Shown here: in pieces, positions 1 through 12,800 of the stretch
How the letters are laid out: every line of letters begins with the position of its first letter
Position numbering within the stretch: position 1 is the stretch's first letter
From: Anseranas semipalmata
Lineage: Eukaryota; Chordata; Aves; Anseriformes; Anseranatidae
NCBI GenBank assembly: GCA_013399115.1
Contig: VXAA01001401.1
Span: 186,001 to 250,000, forward strand
Direction of reading: 5' to 3'
DNA: 64,000 nt
Position numbers and translations under genes: made by a program
The notes under the pieces: generated by a model
Seen by the model: only the letters and a program-made list of their open reading frames with translations
Databases searched by the model: none
Told to the model about the DNA's origin: nothing

Positions 1-896
1 ATACTGATGCTGATGATCAAGGAGAAATGCTGAGCTATGAAACAAACATGTAGATGATATTGCATTGGGCAGCGGTATGAAGAGCACATAGATGAAAGAA
101 ACAGGTAGATAGGCATGTACTCTGTGGACAAGACAGGGAAAAGGAAGTAAACAAAGGACACTTGGAAACTAAGGTTAATGCATGTGGGAGGAGAAACAAA
201 GAGATTCAACTGCAGAGGAGGAACCAAGCAAGCAATAATACAGAAAGAGATGTGTAAAGGTAGGACTTTGCAGAGCAGACTAGCAAGCAAAACAGGATAA
301 CATAAGCAAGATCAAGTCAGCAAGCAGTCAGGTGCATACATCTTTATCTTTGAAATCACATCCAAAATGTAAAAGTTCAAACATAATGTAAAAAATATTC
401 TGAGGATCATGTAAGTGCCAGAAAGCTGTAGATAGTTTCAAAAAGAGTATAAGATCACTGAAGGTAATCAGAGATGCAAATGGAAGAAGGGGAAACTGAG
501 TTGAGGTGGATGAAAACATGGACAGGTTGGCACACCTATACCTGCTGGATACAGATGTCAGTAACTCACTGCAATGTTGTTAACACCAAGTAGAGAGACA
601 AACCAAGTTAAAGAGTGGTACTGAAAAAACAAGGGCTGAAACCTACAGCCTGGGGGATTCTATTGGCAGCCCTGTTTTAGGGACTTCAGAAGAACAAGCC
701 AGACATGGCAAGTGAATAGAGAAAAACTGAACGTGTCTTAGTACTGGTGTAAATGTTCTCATGGTTTAAACTGCTGCTATTGTATTAAAGGTGTTTGATT
801 CATGTTTTTTGTAAACTTAGATGTCAGTAAGATCTAAGGATGTCCCCCTGTGGAAGGGGTTCACGTCTTATAACGTATGGGACAGAACTGAACCCA

Positions 897-902
897 TTTA
901 TT
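897..902 (-). promoter_or_regulatory. Candidate poly(A) signal for the opsin transcript
   Basis: A canonical AATAAA on the - strand, about 1.14 kb downstream of the opsin stop codon. It was the only exact copy noticed between the stop and the window start. Such hexamers are frequent by chance in AT-rich DNA, so 3'-end reads are needed to confirm use. Confidence 0.3.
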
Positions 903-962
903 GCCCATTCTAGTGAGGACTAGATTCATACAAAGAAAACAGTTTATATATGCTTCTTTTCC

Positions 963-1037
963 AAAAAAAAAAAAAAAAAAAAAGCATTTTTTTTTTTTTT
1001 TTTTTTTCTCTCTCTCTCTTTTTTTTTTTTTTTTTTT
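963..1037. repeat. Back-to-back poly(A) and poly(T) tracts with a CT run
   Basis: About 21 A are followed by GC, then a long T tract interrupted by a short (CT) run. The A and T tracts are complementary and could fold into a hairpin. Such tracts are prone to length variation and sequencing error. Confidence 0.9.
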
Positions 1038-2039
1038 AATGGAGTGCTATCCCACCACCTGATTTTGAAAAGAAAACAAACAAACAAAAACAACAACAAT
1101 GGGAGCAGATAACTCCAAAACAGAATGTGGGGGCTGTAACAGCTAAGTAGAAGGACCTACCTCCTTGGGTTCATCTAGATCAAGTGTGTTATCCTGCATG
1201 CCTTGGGATCTTACCCATAGGTTGTTGAGATGAGAGCTCTGGTTGTACCACACCGTTGATCTCTTTGGCTATGGTGCCAAAAGAGGTGCTAAGGGACAAA
1301 AAGTCTGGCACTGGCCACTGTTGTTCCCCAAAGTAGGTTTTGTGCATTTGACATGTGCACCAGGTCTGGAAGTCTCAGGATTGCTTACATTTCCACCAGG
1401 ACAGATAAATCTCTGTAGCCCAGATACACCTCTCTGTATGGTAGTCTCCACTCACTGTCTTAGCTCATCTTCCAGTTTGTTGACCCTAGTCTTAAACACA
1501 AAGATGTGCTGTAAATTATCTGTTACCCCTCAGAAACTAGCCCTTCCAATCACTGTTTTGTCCCTCAAAACATCATTATCCAGTAAGAGCAAAAATTCTG
1601 AATGGACTGCTGGAAATTATGGTTATCTGAGTAACCTAATCTGAAATCCCAAGAAATGGACTGCATGGAATGACACAGGAAAGGCAAGGAGCTAAACTAG
1701 ATAGGCAAGCATGCCTTTTAGATTGATTCTGGAGGATATTGATCCACAGATCACTCAGAACTAAAACTTTACCACTTCTAAGTGCTCCATTAACTAATTT
1801 ACAGGAAAGTCAATGATATTGCTTAAAATTTTGTCATTATTTTGAACTATTCCTGCAGCGATGTGGCCATCTTTACTGTTATTAAGGAAATGATAAGAGT
1901 CCCAATTTTTGTTTTTGACAGTTTTTATATCCTACAAATGGCAATTTCCTTTAGTAATTTTAAGATTAGCTGTGTCACATGGCAGTGAAATGAAACATAC
2001 TCTGGTTAAGGCTTGTACTTTCCATCAGAGCCAATTTTC

Positions 2040-2267
2040 CTATGACGTTGGTGGTACAGCTTTTGAAACTGGCTCCAGGCTCGGCTCTGGGTGCAGGAGA
2101 GAAGTCATTTTATTGTTTCTTTCTGGACGTGGTTCATTATTGCACACGTTTCCACCATCCGTTCTCTGATTCAGCTGGATAACGGTAACCTTAGAGTGGC
2201 AGGTGGGCTCTCCATCAGTGAAGGAGGGATGTTGACAGTGGAAAAGCAGACGAAAGCATTTGTAAAA
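2040..2267 (-). CDS. TMTOPS: TMT opsin, terminal coding exon (C-terminal tail)
   Basis: This exon encodes the cytoplasmic tail of the opsin: 75 residues plus a TAG stop at 2040-2042. On the - strand it follows a pyrimidine-rich tract and CAG (acceptor AG at 2268-2269) and opens in phase 0. It continues exactly from the previous exon, which ends MNKQ, with FYKCFRLLFHCQ, the usual helix-8 pattern of TMT opsins. Two cysteines (residues 4 and 11 of the exon) are palmitoylation candidates. The tail is otherwise polar and ends PPTS. The exon lies 26.1 kb from the preceding one and inside the last intron of ST6GAL2 on the other strand. The family call is from remembered similarity, and the splice fit is seen directly. 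Paralogue number within the TMT family is not assigned. Confidence 0.85.
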   Translation of the reverse strand, partial: FYKCFRLLFHCQHPSFTDGEPTCHSKVTVIQLNQRTDGGNVCNNEPRPERNNKMTSLLHPEPSLEPVSKAVPPTS

Positions 2268-4583
2268 CTGAAACAACAAAGAAACAATTCTAGACATAGT
2301 TGCTAGGCAGGCTAAAATTCAGAGCATTTCTATAACAGTTTGGAGGCAAGGAAATATGGCTTACTAAACTTGTACTTTTTACCTATATTGGGATTATGTA
2401 TTTTTTCACCTTGAATCCATGTATCTTGCTGCTTAAGATTAAAGTTCACTTAAATTTGTGGACTTTTCATTGGAAATTGATATGCTTAGCTTTTCTAAGA
2501 CCATAGACTCGGTAGCATGTAAAACTGTAGAGCAATCTGAAACGTTTTCAGAACCTTTCATTTACGATAAAAGAAGATTTAATCACAGACGTAATTGGTT
2601 TTCAGTTACTTCACACATCAGGCAGGGAAAAAAATCATTTTGATAATCTAATGATACACAGCAGGAAGAACATAAGGTTCTTTTCATTAGCAAGCCATTG
2701 AAATCTCGGTGTTCCCAAACTGCAAACTGAACTTCAGAAAACGGCTTTGCTTAATTAAAGAACCCAAATCATTTTTTTTATGTTAATTCATTTCACTTGT
2801 GAGAATTACCCAAAACACCTTTGATGCTTTATGATTCCAAAGCTGTTGTACAGAAAAAAAAACAATTACTTCAGTTCTCATTTGTAAGAGCAAAGTGAGC
2901 AGAATTAGTACAGCTGTCTCCTCTGAGAGTTGACAGTCATGTTCAACAGACATGGATACCAGTGGTGCAACAAGTGTTTCAATATACTTTCTATATATTT
3001 TGATTTTTAAATGACATCTTAAAAAAATCCTGGTGTCCAAGGCATACTCAGTCATTTTCCTTTCACGTAGCTATACAAAACAGAAAAGGCTCTTATAAGC
3101 TGTGATTGATGTGAAAGTGTTGCAGTTTAGACAGCACTATTGATCAATATCTCATATTAGTCCCTTTGAAAATGTGCAAATGCAACATAAAGGTTTCTCT
3201 CATTTCAAAACTGTAAAGACCTTCTGTTAATACAGATTTACAGTTGTGCCATAGGGAAGCAAAGTCTGCACAAGCACACCTATCTTCCTCCTGAATCTCT
3301 CCTGGTCTTGTTTTTCATCCTGAGCATGAGGTAAAGAAAGTAGCAGCATCTTAAGAGTGAACCTAAGGTTAAAGCTAACCTTTGGCTGCTTTAAACAGCA
3401 AATGAATTTCCATATGGCCTTTCTAAGCAGTTATTGATAATGCTGGTGGTATTTTATTTTTTTTTCCTATTGACACCACTGCTTTAAGAGGGAATTCACC
3501 TTCTTCAGCCTCTCTCCATGAAACCATTCGGAAAATTCTCAGAATCTGTGGGCTTTCATGCCAGCAATACATGGCTGATGTTTCTCTTGTATGTCCTTCT
3601 GCATGTATTTTGGCTGCCTTCCTGGCAACGTCTTGCTGTAGAGAAGTAAGCGGATGGAAAAAGTGGAATTGGTTCAATTCCAGTCTGTGAAAGACCAACA
3701 CTATAATAAGATGGAGATGCTTCAAGGAGTATGTTGGTACCCTAATATTGCCAATGATCTGAATCAACCATCCAAGAGCTGCCAAAGGAAGACACATGGG
3801 TGATAGTGGACCATTTTTCTATTATTGTTTCTCCATGATGTACAAAAAAAAAAAAAAGGGGGGGGGGGGGGGGAAGTTAGTAAGATTGTTTAAAGCCTTG
3901 AAGATAAGTATGTATGTAAATGTATGCAAGCCAAAGATATCCTAAAGCACAGGGGAGGATAGAAAGGGAATACCTGGAAATGTTTTAGATCTCCTGTATG
4001 TGGCAGGCAGGGGTTTAGCTGTGGAAATGGTAGAAATACAAAGAAGAGCTCCTTAAAAACATCAGATAACCGCTGTGTGTGTGTGTGCATGATCTGTGTT
4101 CTGCAAGGTAATGTAAAGAGCTAATCTGTGTTGCTAAATAACTTCAAGAATTCATGGTATACAGGAAAACCATGGAAAGTCATCAGCTGACTCCATGCAA
4201 GTGCTTTAGGTCCTTGATTCTTGTGGGGGATATTTTGTGGACAGGATAGGGTAGAGGGGGAGGTGGGAGAAAGCAGTCTCCTCACTCAAGGAGGCATGGT
4301 GGTATGCAAGCCATTACAGGCTTTTTACACTTTCCTTATGCTCAGTGTACTACCCTGTCAACTCTACAGAGATCACAGTCTTTATGTATCAGTAACAAGT
4401 GAAAGCTGCCCTAATAAAAGGAACTACTACTTCTGTAAAATCATTAAAAGAAGTAATACTTAAGATATACAACACTGAATGAAAGCAAGGAAAAAAAAAA
4501 AAAACAAATTGGATGACTGCAGGGCAATTTCTGGGAGACTGGTGAAATTTGGGGTTCATTCTTGTTTTCACTCTCTGCTCCAG
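2268..4583. other. DNA shared by the last introns of both genes
   Basis: Intronic on both strands if the two gene models hold: opsin intron 3 on - and the ST6GAL2 last intron on +. No further exon, RNA gene or transposon was recognised. It contains an A14-G16 homopolymer junction at 3844-3873 and, near 4480-4570, a pyrimidine-rich stretch leading to the ST6GAL2 acceptor. ORFs here are short and have no recognisable domains. Confidence 0.6.
3844..3873 (+). repeat. A14-G16 homopolymer junction
   Basis: Fourteen A followed directly by sixteen G. The G run could form a G-quadruplex on the + strand. Its length may be inaccurate because homopolymers are error-prone. Confidence 0.9.
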
Positions 4584-4852
4584 GTATCCTCATCATGATG
4601 TCCATGTGTAACGAAGTGCACGTGTACGAATACATCCCTTCAGTCCGACAGACCGACCTATGTCACTACCATGAACTCTACTACGATGCAGCTTGTACCT
4701 TAGGGGCTTATCACCCGCTACTCTATGAAAAGCTGTTGGTGCAGAGGATGAACAAAGGTTTGCAGGATGATCTGTATCGGAAGGGGAAGGTCATTTTGCC
4801 AGGGTTCAAATCTGTCAAGTGCCCCAAACGAAATAATTTCCCACACTTGTAG
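4584..4852 (+). CDS. ST6GAL2: ST6GAL2 terminal coding exon (sialyltransferase C-terminus)
   Basis: This is the last coding exon of beta-galactoside alpha-2,6-sialyltransferase 2, a type II Golgi enzyme that transfers sialic acid from CMP-sialic acid to galactose of N-acetyllactosamine-type glycans. A CT-rich tract and CAG (AG at 4582-4583) precede it. The exon starts in phase 1, completing a glycine codon, and encodes about 89 residues to the TAG at 4850-4852. The block starting ILIMMSMC, then VHVYEYIPS and [13 protein letters not shown], matches the GT29 C-terminal region. The sialyl-motif VS pair His-x4-Glu is visible in HPLLYE. The [19 protein letters not shown] and GKVILPGF pattern fits ST6GAL2 better than ST6GAL1. 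No stop or frameshift disrupts it. The rest of the gene lies to the left of the window. Confidence 0.93.
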
Positions 4853-7800
4853 AAGAGAGTCCTTCAGAAACAATGTGCAATAAGGTACTACTGTCGTACT
4901 ATAAACAAGGAGAGAATACTTGAAAATGTATCTTAGACCAATCTAGTCTTGAGTCTATAAATTGTAATTATGTAGCAGGCATGAGAAATACTTCTTTTCT
5001 GAGCCTGAGTATTTATTACTGCTTTGCAAATAGTTAAAGAAAACAAACAAACAAACAAACAAAAAGCTTAGCTTACGAAAGGTGCAGAGGACACACTTAG
5101 GCAGAAATATAATGTGTTGTTGTGGGTGTAACTGTCAGAATTTGTCAGTGGTCTCTTATGCCACATATGCTAGATTATAACTTTTTTTTTTTTAATGAAT
5201 TTATTTAACTGTTAAATCTGTCATTGTGAAAGAGCCTGTATCGTTCATGTACAGAGCTGCCAGTTGAACAATCAGCATTTCTCATGGCTCCATGGGATTT
5301 TCACACTCTCCAAGAATGAAGTAATCGCTACTCTGAGCTGTGCGTTCATTGATTAGGGGAGACTTTTAACTCCCGTTCACACACAGGTTCAGTTTCAGGC
5401 TTCCAACAGTATAGGGGGCCTTATGCTGGCTATGAAGCCAATGTGGATAGAGATTGCTGGACACACAAAGCAACTAAACCAGTTAAACTACTGGATGTAA
5501 CTTTGGTGTCAGATCCCATTGCTCACACTGTGTGAGGCAAAGGGAAAAGAGAAATTTCTCATTTCTACGGAAAGCAATGAACATATTGGTAACCCATTCT
5601 GGAAAAAAATTCTCCCTGAGAGGCCTATGGAGAGAGTGTAAGTGAGAGGGAAATGATGCCTTCCCCTGGTCTGCACAGATAAAGACTATCCAAAGAAAGC
5701 CAAGGGAGGCTGTGCAGCACACACACACATCACACTGAAAGCAAATGTAGAGGGAGCTCACCTTTCTGCAGCAAAGATAGCATTTAGGATTACAGACATC
5801 ATTTGTTAGGTATTTCATTGTGATCCAAATCAAATTCACTTGTTCACAAGTTACTGCTGTTAAGCAAGTATAGGGAGTTGTCTGACAAAAGAAGAGGATA
5901 TCAGCATTTCTTTTTATTTAACATTTGAAAGGCTATACCCTAGAGAAGCTGTAATGCCTGCAAAAAAAACTAACTGTGGATTGCATATGGAAATAATTTA
6001 ATAGTTTCCTTCATAATACACAATGACAATACTCTCTAAGACAGTTCTGAAAATCCACCTGAACACTGACACATTTAAAACAGTAAGACTTCAGTCTCAG
6101 ATTTTCTGAGTGGGGGGAGGATTTTTTTTTCCTTGTTTTTTGTTGTTGTTGTTGTTTTTGTTTCCACAGAACTGTACCCTTTCTCCTAGGGTAAGTTTAG
6201 TAGAAAAGTATGTACACAAAAGCACAGCTATATCCTTTTCATGTCCATTCAGTGAAAAGGCAAATGGTTCAAAGAAGTACTGAAAAGAATAGCTGAGTGG
6301 CTGTGGTGGAAAGTACCTTTTGTGTTTTGTCTTAAGCAACAGAAAGGCAATTAAATAGTGCAAATTGTATTAATGACTATTTCCTCTTCACTAGTAATGT
6401 ACATATCACCACAGAATCCTTTTTTCTCACTCTGCTCTTACAGTCTGATGATTTTTCCTCCTCAAAAGGGAAGAATGTGTCTTATGTAGGGCTTAGCTTT
6501 CTTTTCCTATGTAGCCTCTTAATTTGCTCTTTATGGTCCTCTAAGATTCCTCTTGTTGACAGAAAGTATGTCCAGATGGTCTAAAAACTGTACTTCTATG
6601 TTGTGTGGATAATTATGTCCATAAATCATTTTGGTACATACCAAAATGAATAGGTTTTATTTATATTAACCTTAGACTCTGGATATATTACATACTGATT
6701 TTTTTAATGTTATGTATGTCAGCAACTTTTATTCTTAATAACATTGTTATTTAATCTTGCAGAGAAAAGATAACCTATGTAGAGCTATTCTATTTTTCCA
6801 TATGTATGGTAACCTGTTTGCAAAACATTTGAAGTCTGAACAAGTACTGTCAAACATGTCACCTTTCCAGTACACTGGGTTAACTACAACGAGTTTGTAA
6901 AGTAAGGGAGTTGATTACCTTTCTGGGACTAGAGAATTTGCTACTTTTCCATAAGCAGGAAATTCTCAAGTTCTGAAAAAAAAAAAAAAAAAAAAAACCT
7001 ACCAAAAAAAAAAAAAAGCATACCACTTTGGTCTGCAACCACTAACCTTAAACTTTGTTTTCCACAAAGAAGAAAAACACTAACTGCATTACTCAGCTAC
7101 CCACAGCAGGATTATGTTGTATTACTCCCTCAGTAATTTGTCAGAATAATCCACATAGCTGTTGTACAGAACAATGTGAATTTTACGAAGTTTCTTGTAG
7201 CAAGGCCTGAGCATACCTACTTAATACATCATTTAAATAACAATGCAGAACAAGGTCTGAGACATTAGTAAATGAACTGTATATTTTTAATTTACTGGAC
7301 TCTGCACATTCAAGCCCTTTCAGCAGAATCATCTTCTTTGCCAGTATCCCAAGACTCTTTTAACCTTTGAAGATATTAGTGCAACCATTTCCAGGAGAAT
7401 GTGGTGTGTGTTTGCCTGCTGCATCCTGATTTGTACAGCAGTCAGTGCTCCTTCCACAAATACTATGTGGGTGCTGTAGCACAATCACCTTAGAAGATGC
7501 CACAGAGCTGTGCTGCCAGCACTTACTTGCTTGCAACGGAGAAAGACCAACTTGTGATGCCCATCTTCTTGAAAAAACAAGGATCCCTGGAGTGGCTTCC
7601 CAGCACTGTTTTCCACTGTGATGTTTCATTGGCCTGTCTACTCAGACACCTGGTGGCTGCTTAAAGAGGTTTTATTCCTCTACCAGGTCTTGTCCTTTGT
7701 TTTTTGACACAAGTGCAAGTGCACATGATTTGCTAACGAAGGGCTCACATCCACTTTGTGCAGCAGGGAAAGGGGCAGAAATGAAGAGGGAACATAAAGG

Positions 7801-9805
7801 ACCTTCAGAGGTGCTGCCTTCACCAGTGCTCACACTCTCTGTGGCTTTGGCATTGGTGGCTTTCATAGGAGCGCACCACGTATTTTTGCATTTCCGGGCA
7901 TTTCACTGTCCCTCATGAGGTCAGAGAGATCTTTACATAGATTCAATCAACTTGAAACAATGAGCGAGTGTGTGTAACACTGAATCCATATATCTTTAAA
8001 TAATAGTAACGCGTGAGAGTGCTGTTTTTAGATACGTGTATTAAATGCAGACAACGTGAAAGGAAATCCATTTTCCCACTCAGATCACAGGGTTTTTTTT
8101 GGAAATAGTTATAGGCATGGCTTCATAGCTGTCCTGTGTGGCTATCACACACTAAGAGAGAGGAATAGTACCATAGACAAGGGAGGTCTGCACAAACCTG
8201 GCTCTTAACTTGTGTCATCAGCAAATCAAATGCTAGTTGATGCCTGAGCTCCCTTCACACGTGGTACAATGATGCTGGTTTTAAATTTATGGAGTTTTGC
8301 TGACAAGCAGGAATAAATTGCCTTCAAAAGCTATAGAGCCTCTTTTCTGTGCCCTGGTGCTGTGGACAAAAGTTGCACTTAGTTGAAACAAAACAGAAAC
8401 ACAGCATCATCTTAAGTAAACGTGCTGAGTTTATATTGAATTTCATTATGCTCTTTTTCCCACTGTGAATTCTGTAGCTTTTCTGACTTGCGGTGCTCTA
8501 TCATTTTATGCATTCAACCTTCAGATGGTTAAGTCAAGGTATTCTTCTGTTTATTAAAGAAAAATTATGACAGATTTTGCCTCATTATGAGCCAAAATCT
8601 TTCTGCTATAAAAAAAAATATATATATATTAATTGTTCCATTCCTTTATAGTTCTAAAGCTTACCTGGGCATAAACTCACAGTTCAATCTAGTTTAATTC
8701 CTTAAATTAAATTCCTAAATCTTTTTTTTTTTTTTTAACCTTACTGTAAAGTTTAATGTGGGTGAAACTCTGGTTAAGTCAGTGGAATTACAATGATAAA
8801 AGAAATATGTACCTTGAGAGAGAGAGAGAGATTGTTTACACACTCTAATCTACAATCTCTCTGTACAAATTTAGCTAAATCATTGCTTGTCTTTGGTCAG
8901 GACATTTTTTGATGAAAACATCCAAATTCTGAACTTGTTCCCGCAGATCTCTTGGCAAAGTCAACAAAACCAAGAGAGTTTTTTACTTAGATGAAGACAA
9001 GTATCTACACTAAATGGTTGCACAGACTGAACTCAATCATTTTAGAGATGGACTGATCTAAATAGGAGTTAAAAACACATGTAGACCAGTCCAATTCATA
9101 ATGATTTTTTTTTTTGTCCATTTCCTTCCTCCTCAGCAGTTCTTAAGGATGGAGAATACCACTTGGACAGTGACACAGATGTACCATGAAAGGAATATTA
9201 AATGCATTGACTGCAAAAATAAATGGCTACTCTTTTTCCCTTCATGCTTTCTAAAGTTGATGCATATTAAATAAATGAAATTGCTATTCAAAGTAGGTAA
9301 TTCAGAAGACTGTAATTAGAAAGCATCTAGATCTTTCCTGGGAGCTATCCTCTCACACACAAGGAGGATACCTGATTTAACTGTTTGAAATTTAAAGTAG
9401 CCCATGTCTGGGCATACCTGCATCATTAAATGAATTTTGACACTACAAATTTCTTCTCTCTGGCTTAGTGATCAGATTCAGAGTTTTGTTCTTGAAATGA
9501 GTTGTGTGTAAAAGCCTTACATTTATTCATATCATCTCATCACTCATAATATGTAGTCATTGAACTATTCAAATATAGACTGTGTACTTTTTTAATAGCT
9601 TTGAGAATTATTTTGTATGATGATTTTTTTAAATGAATGTGTACTCTAATAACAAAGCTTAAGATTTTACAGGAGTCACATTTTTAAGCAGTGTTTGTAT
9701 ACATTTTAACACTTTTTATATTTTCTATTATGATTTTGTATATTTTTATGTATGCACAGTGTACAGATTTTTTCCTGTAAATAAAACATTGGTTTTCATT
9801 TGTTT
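4853..9805 (+). other. ST6GAL2: Probable long 3' UTR of ST6GAL2
   Basis: AT-rich sequence without recognisable coding potential follows the stop codon. Several hexamers could end the transcript. An AATAAA at 9270-9275 and a stronger candidate at 9780-9785 stand out, the latter preceded by TGTA-rich sequence and followed by a GT/T-rich stretch. ST6GAL2 transcripts are known to have long 3' UTRs, so an approximately 5-kb UTR is plausible, but the end point is inferred. The UTR lies entirely in intron 3 of the antisense opsin. An (AAAC)n run at 5040-5065 and poly(A) runs near 6977-7018 are included. Confidence 0.5.
9780..9785 (+). promoter_or_regulatory. ST6GAL2: Candidate distal poly(A) signal of ST6GAL2
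   Basis: AATAAA embedded in a TGTA-rich upstream context with T/GT-rich sequence just downstream, as expected of a functional cleavage site. It lies 4.93 kb after the ST6GAL2 stop. The assignment is inferred from position and context. Confidence 0.5.
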
Positions 9806-12800
9806 AGGAGTGATAGTCTTTTCATACTGGCTTGAGTGAATGACACTGAACTGCAGATGGCATGAAACAGGGAAGGTACCTGTCATTGATCTCAAATTGA
9901 AATGGACAGATAGGCTAGCAATTAGTTTTCAGTAAACTACAGAAAACAGGGAAAAAATGTAAAGCCAGTTTTATTGTAAAATGAATGTGTCTATGTGAGC
10001 AGGTAGTCTAGGATTCCTCCAGGAGGACATACTATGCTGCTATCGCTTTGGCAGTGAATTTCCTAGGATAGTCAAGCCCTCTAAGGAGGTCATGCTCTGG
10101 TTACTTGATGCTGCACTCGAAATATTAATAAACTTAAGTGGCTGTGCCATCCATTCAAGGAATCCAGCATCATGTCTTAACCAGAATAGACTTTTTTGTT
10201 AATTATTACTTAGATGAAAAACAACTTACCAAAGGGAAAGCATAACTTGCCATTCAGTCTGTGACGAAATACCATGCAGTGTAACCACTATAAGTCTGCT
10301 TACATCCATTGAATGTGAGGCATTCCACTGCTTTTGGTAGTCTTTGAACTATGCAGTGGCTGAAGTTGGGCTAACAGAGGTGGCATAAACTGTTTTCATC
10401 CCAGACAGTCACAGTAAGTCCATGCATACAATAAAGCTAGTTGCACATCAGTAGGAAGTTAAACGTTTGATTGCCATCACATAAACTCCTGGCAGCCAGT
10501 AATCATGCAGCTCATCCTTTGTATTACACCACCTCCTGGCAGGCAACATTGAAGAGATAATTGCTATATGTCATGATTTGCAAGTAACACCTCTCAGAAA
10601 ACTCAGAACAATGAGCTATGCTAGGGGATAAACTGAATACTGGGATGCATGGAAGAAGCAACTAATTGATGCTTTTCAAATCCTTCAACTTTGCTTTTAC
10701 TGTGCTTTTTTTCATTAAAAAAAAAAAACAAAAACAAACAAACAAACAACAACAAAAAAAAAAACACAAAAAAGAAAAACAGGATCTCTGTTTTCCATAT
10801 GATAAAATGCTCAGTAAACTTCATTGTCTATGACATGGGAGAGGATATTCTTGTCTCACAGCATGTCCCACATACATAAAAACTTGTACATCCATAGCAG
10901 GTTAAAACCCATGAACTATATTGTGTTGGGTACAGAGATACCTTTCTGTACTTTCTATTCTTTAACAGTGATACCTATAGAGGAGGTGTGACATTATCTT
11001 TCTGATAGTATCTCAGGGAACCTCGGAGGCAATTCATTTTCAGGTTTCTTTCCCAAAATCAGACTGCTCCTTTCTGAACAATGTACTTTTGAAGGAGTCA
11101 TCTTTTATCTTTTTATTCTTAGAAATCAGCTGTGTTTCACTGCAGCTCAGAGGGGCTTAGTTCTCTGACAGGCAGAACTTCATACAGGCATTTTGGTCTG
11201 TTTATTGTCAGCTTGCCTGTTGTGATCTAGCTGAAAGACACATCTCAGAGGATGATTGCTCCAGCTTGCTGTCTTGACTGCAGCATAAACCTGTTGACAA
11301 GCTAGGGAGGAGCCAGTCTTTTGTTGCAATCCCACCTGACTCTTTCTGCAGGAAACTGCACCTGCAGCAATGAGTAAGCAGTGGCTTACTGTGGGACTAC
11401 TTCATCAATCAGTATGAACAGTCCACTAACATTTGTGGCTCAGTTGGACTTCTGTTCTAGCCCTTCCAGCATCTTGATCTTTTCAGGGTAACTGGTGGAT
11501 AATTTGATTGTTTCATTGGAATAGCATGGATGTATCTGCTGCACCCTAAAACCTACTGATGTCTACTCAACACATGTATCTTTCTTTATTTTTAATATTT
11601 AGATACCACTTTCTTAAAGTGTTAAGTTACTCCAGATAGTGTACTTGAAAGCAATTACTGCACTTCTGTGGAAGTGAAGTACAGCCTGAGCCCAAGCTTC
11701 ATGCTTTGCTACCCAAGGCAAGTAGAAATGTGTGTCCTCTTTCTTTTTGCTAAAAATATGCTAATGTTCAAGTAAATGCCTATTAAGTTTGATGGCCATG
11801 CTAACTTGATGCATTAAAATCACAGGGAACTAATTGTAATGCAGTAATATGATGTTTGTTTATTTTTTTCTCCCAGAGCCAGAGTAGCCACCAGAGAACT
11901 GACATCAAAAAGTAAATTGTGATAAATTGTGGGGGGGGAACTATAGCTGATGCAATTGCTGGATTCTTAAAAATTATTACAAGTGAGGAAAGGGGTCCCG
12001 GGGAAGGAAGTGGGAGAAACAAGCAATGATGAAGTCCAGCAAGGAAGGAAAGAGAAAAAGCTAGAAAAATGTACTACACCAAATGCAAATGCTTGTAGAA
12101 CTGCTGCTTGTTTTCCTAATAGTCACTTAGTTGGTTTTCGTTGTTTGCTTTCTTATTTTTTACTGCACATTTAGGGAAGAACCCAGCTCAACTGTTGCTC
12201 TTGCTGCTGCCAGGTTTAGTGAGGTGGGATGTGATTTTAAAATGAAAGGCTAAGATGGAGTTATGAACAGTAATTGACTTCGGCTGTGACTCAGATTCTT
12301 TGTAAACACATGAATCCCCTGAATTAAACTCAGGAAAGACTAATGTCAGCAGAGGTATGGGATCACATTGCTACACTCTGAACAACCTCCTCCACAGGCT
12401 TATACTTGTCCCTATGATAACTGAAATAAAACCCATTTCCTTTGGTGACTTGATTTCTGTGCATACACAAATACAAATCAAATACCCTCTTGCTTACAGG
12501 GTACTGACAGATAAACGGTAATTGCTGTAGCTGCAGATCCTTATATGCTTGTCAGAAGACTCCAGAAACCCTGAGGTGTTCAGGAGGACAGGCAATAGAC
12601 ATCACATCTGCCTTGATTTTATGGGAGCAGCCAGAGGGAAAAATTGCTACCAGTGCTGACTCCAGGCTGTGTCAGCTGCTGTTAATTGCCTTGCTCCCAG
12701 ACAGTTTTCTGGCTGTGACTGCACTTCCTGATTAAAATATTGTGCTGGCCCACCTTCCAAACAGTGCCCTTTTCCACAATCCGTCCTGGAGTGCTGATGC

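Larger units (their letters stand above)
1..2039 (-). other. 3' flank/probable 3' UTR of the TMT opsin; intron of ST6GAL2
   Basis: No coding exon of either gene was recognised here. On the - strand this is the region downstream of the opsin stop codon, so part of it should be opsin 3' UTR. The + strand hexamer tttatt at 897-902 reads AATAAA on the - strand and is a possible cleavage signal, about 1.1 kb past the stop. The region also holds a poly(A)/poly(T) hairpin-like tract at 963-1037. On the + strand it should be the last intron of ST6GAL2, because no penultimate ST6GAL2 exon was found before the terminal exon. UTR extent is inferred. Confidence 0.45.

Noticed and set aside
1243..1644. 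133-codon + strand ORF
   Set aside because: Begins at a non-ATG codon, shows no family resemblance and does not look like an ST6GAL2 penultimate exon.
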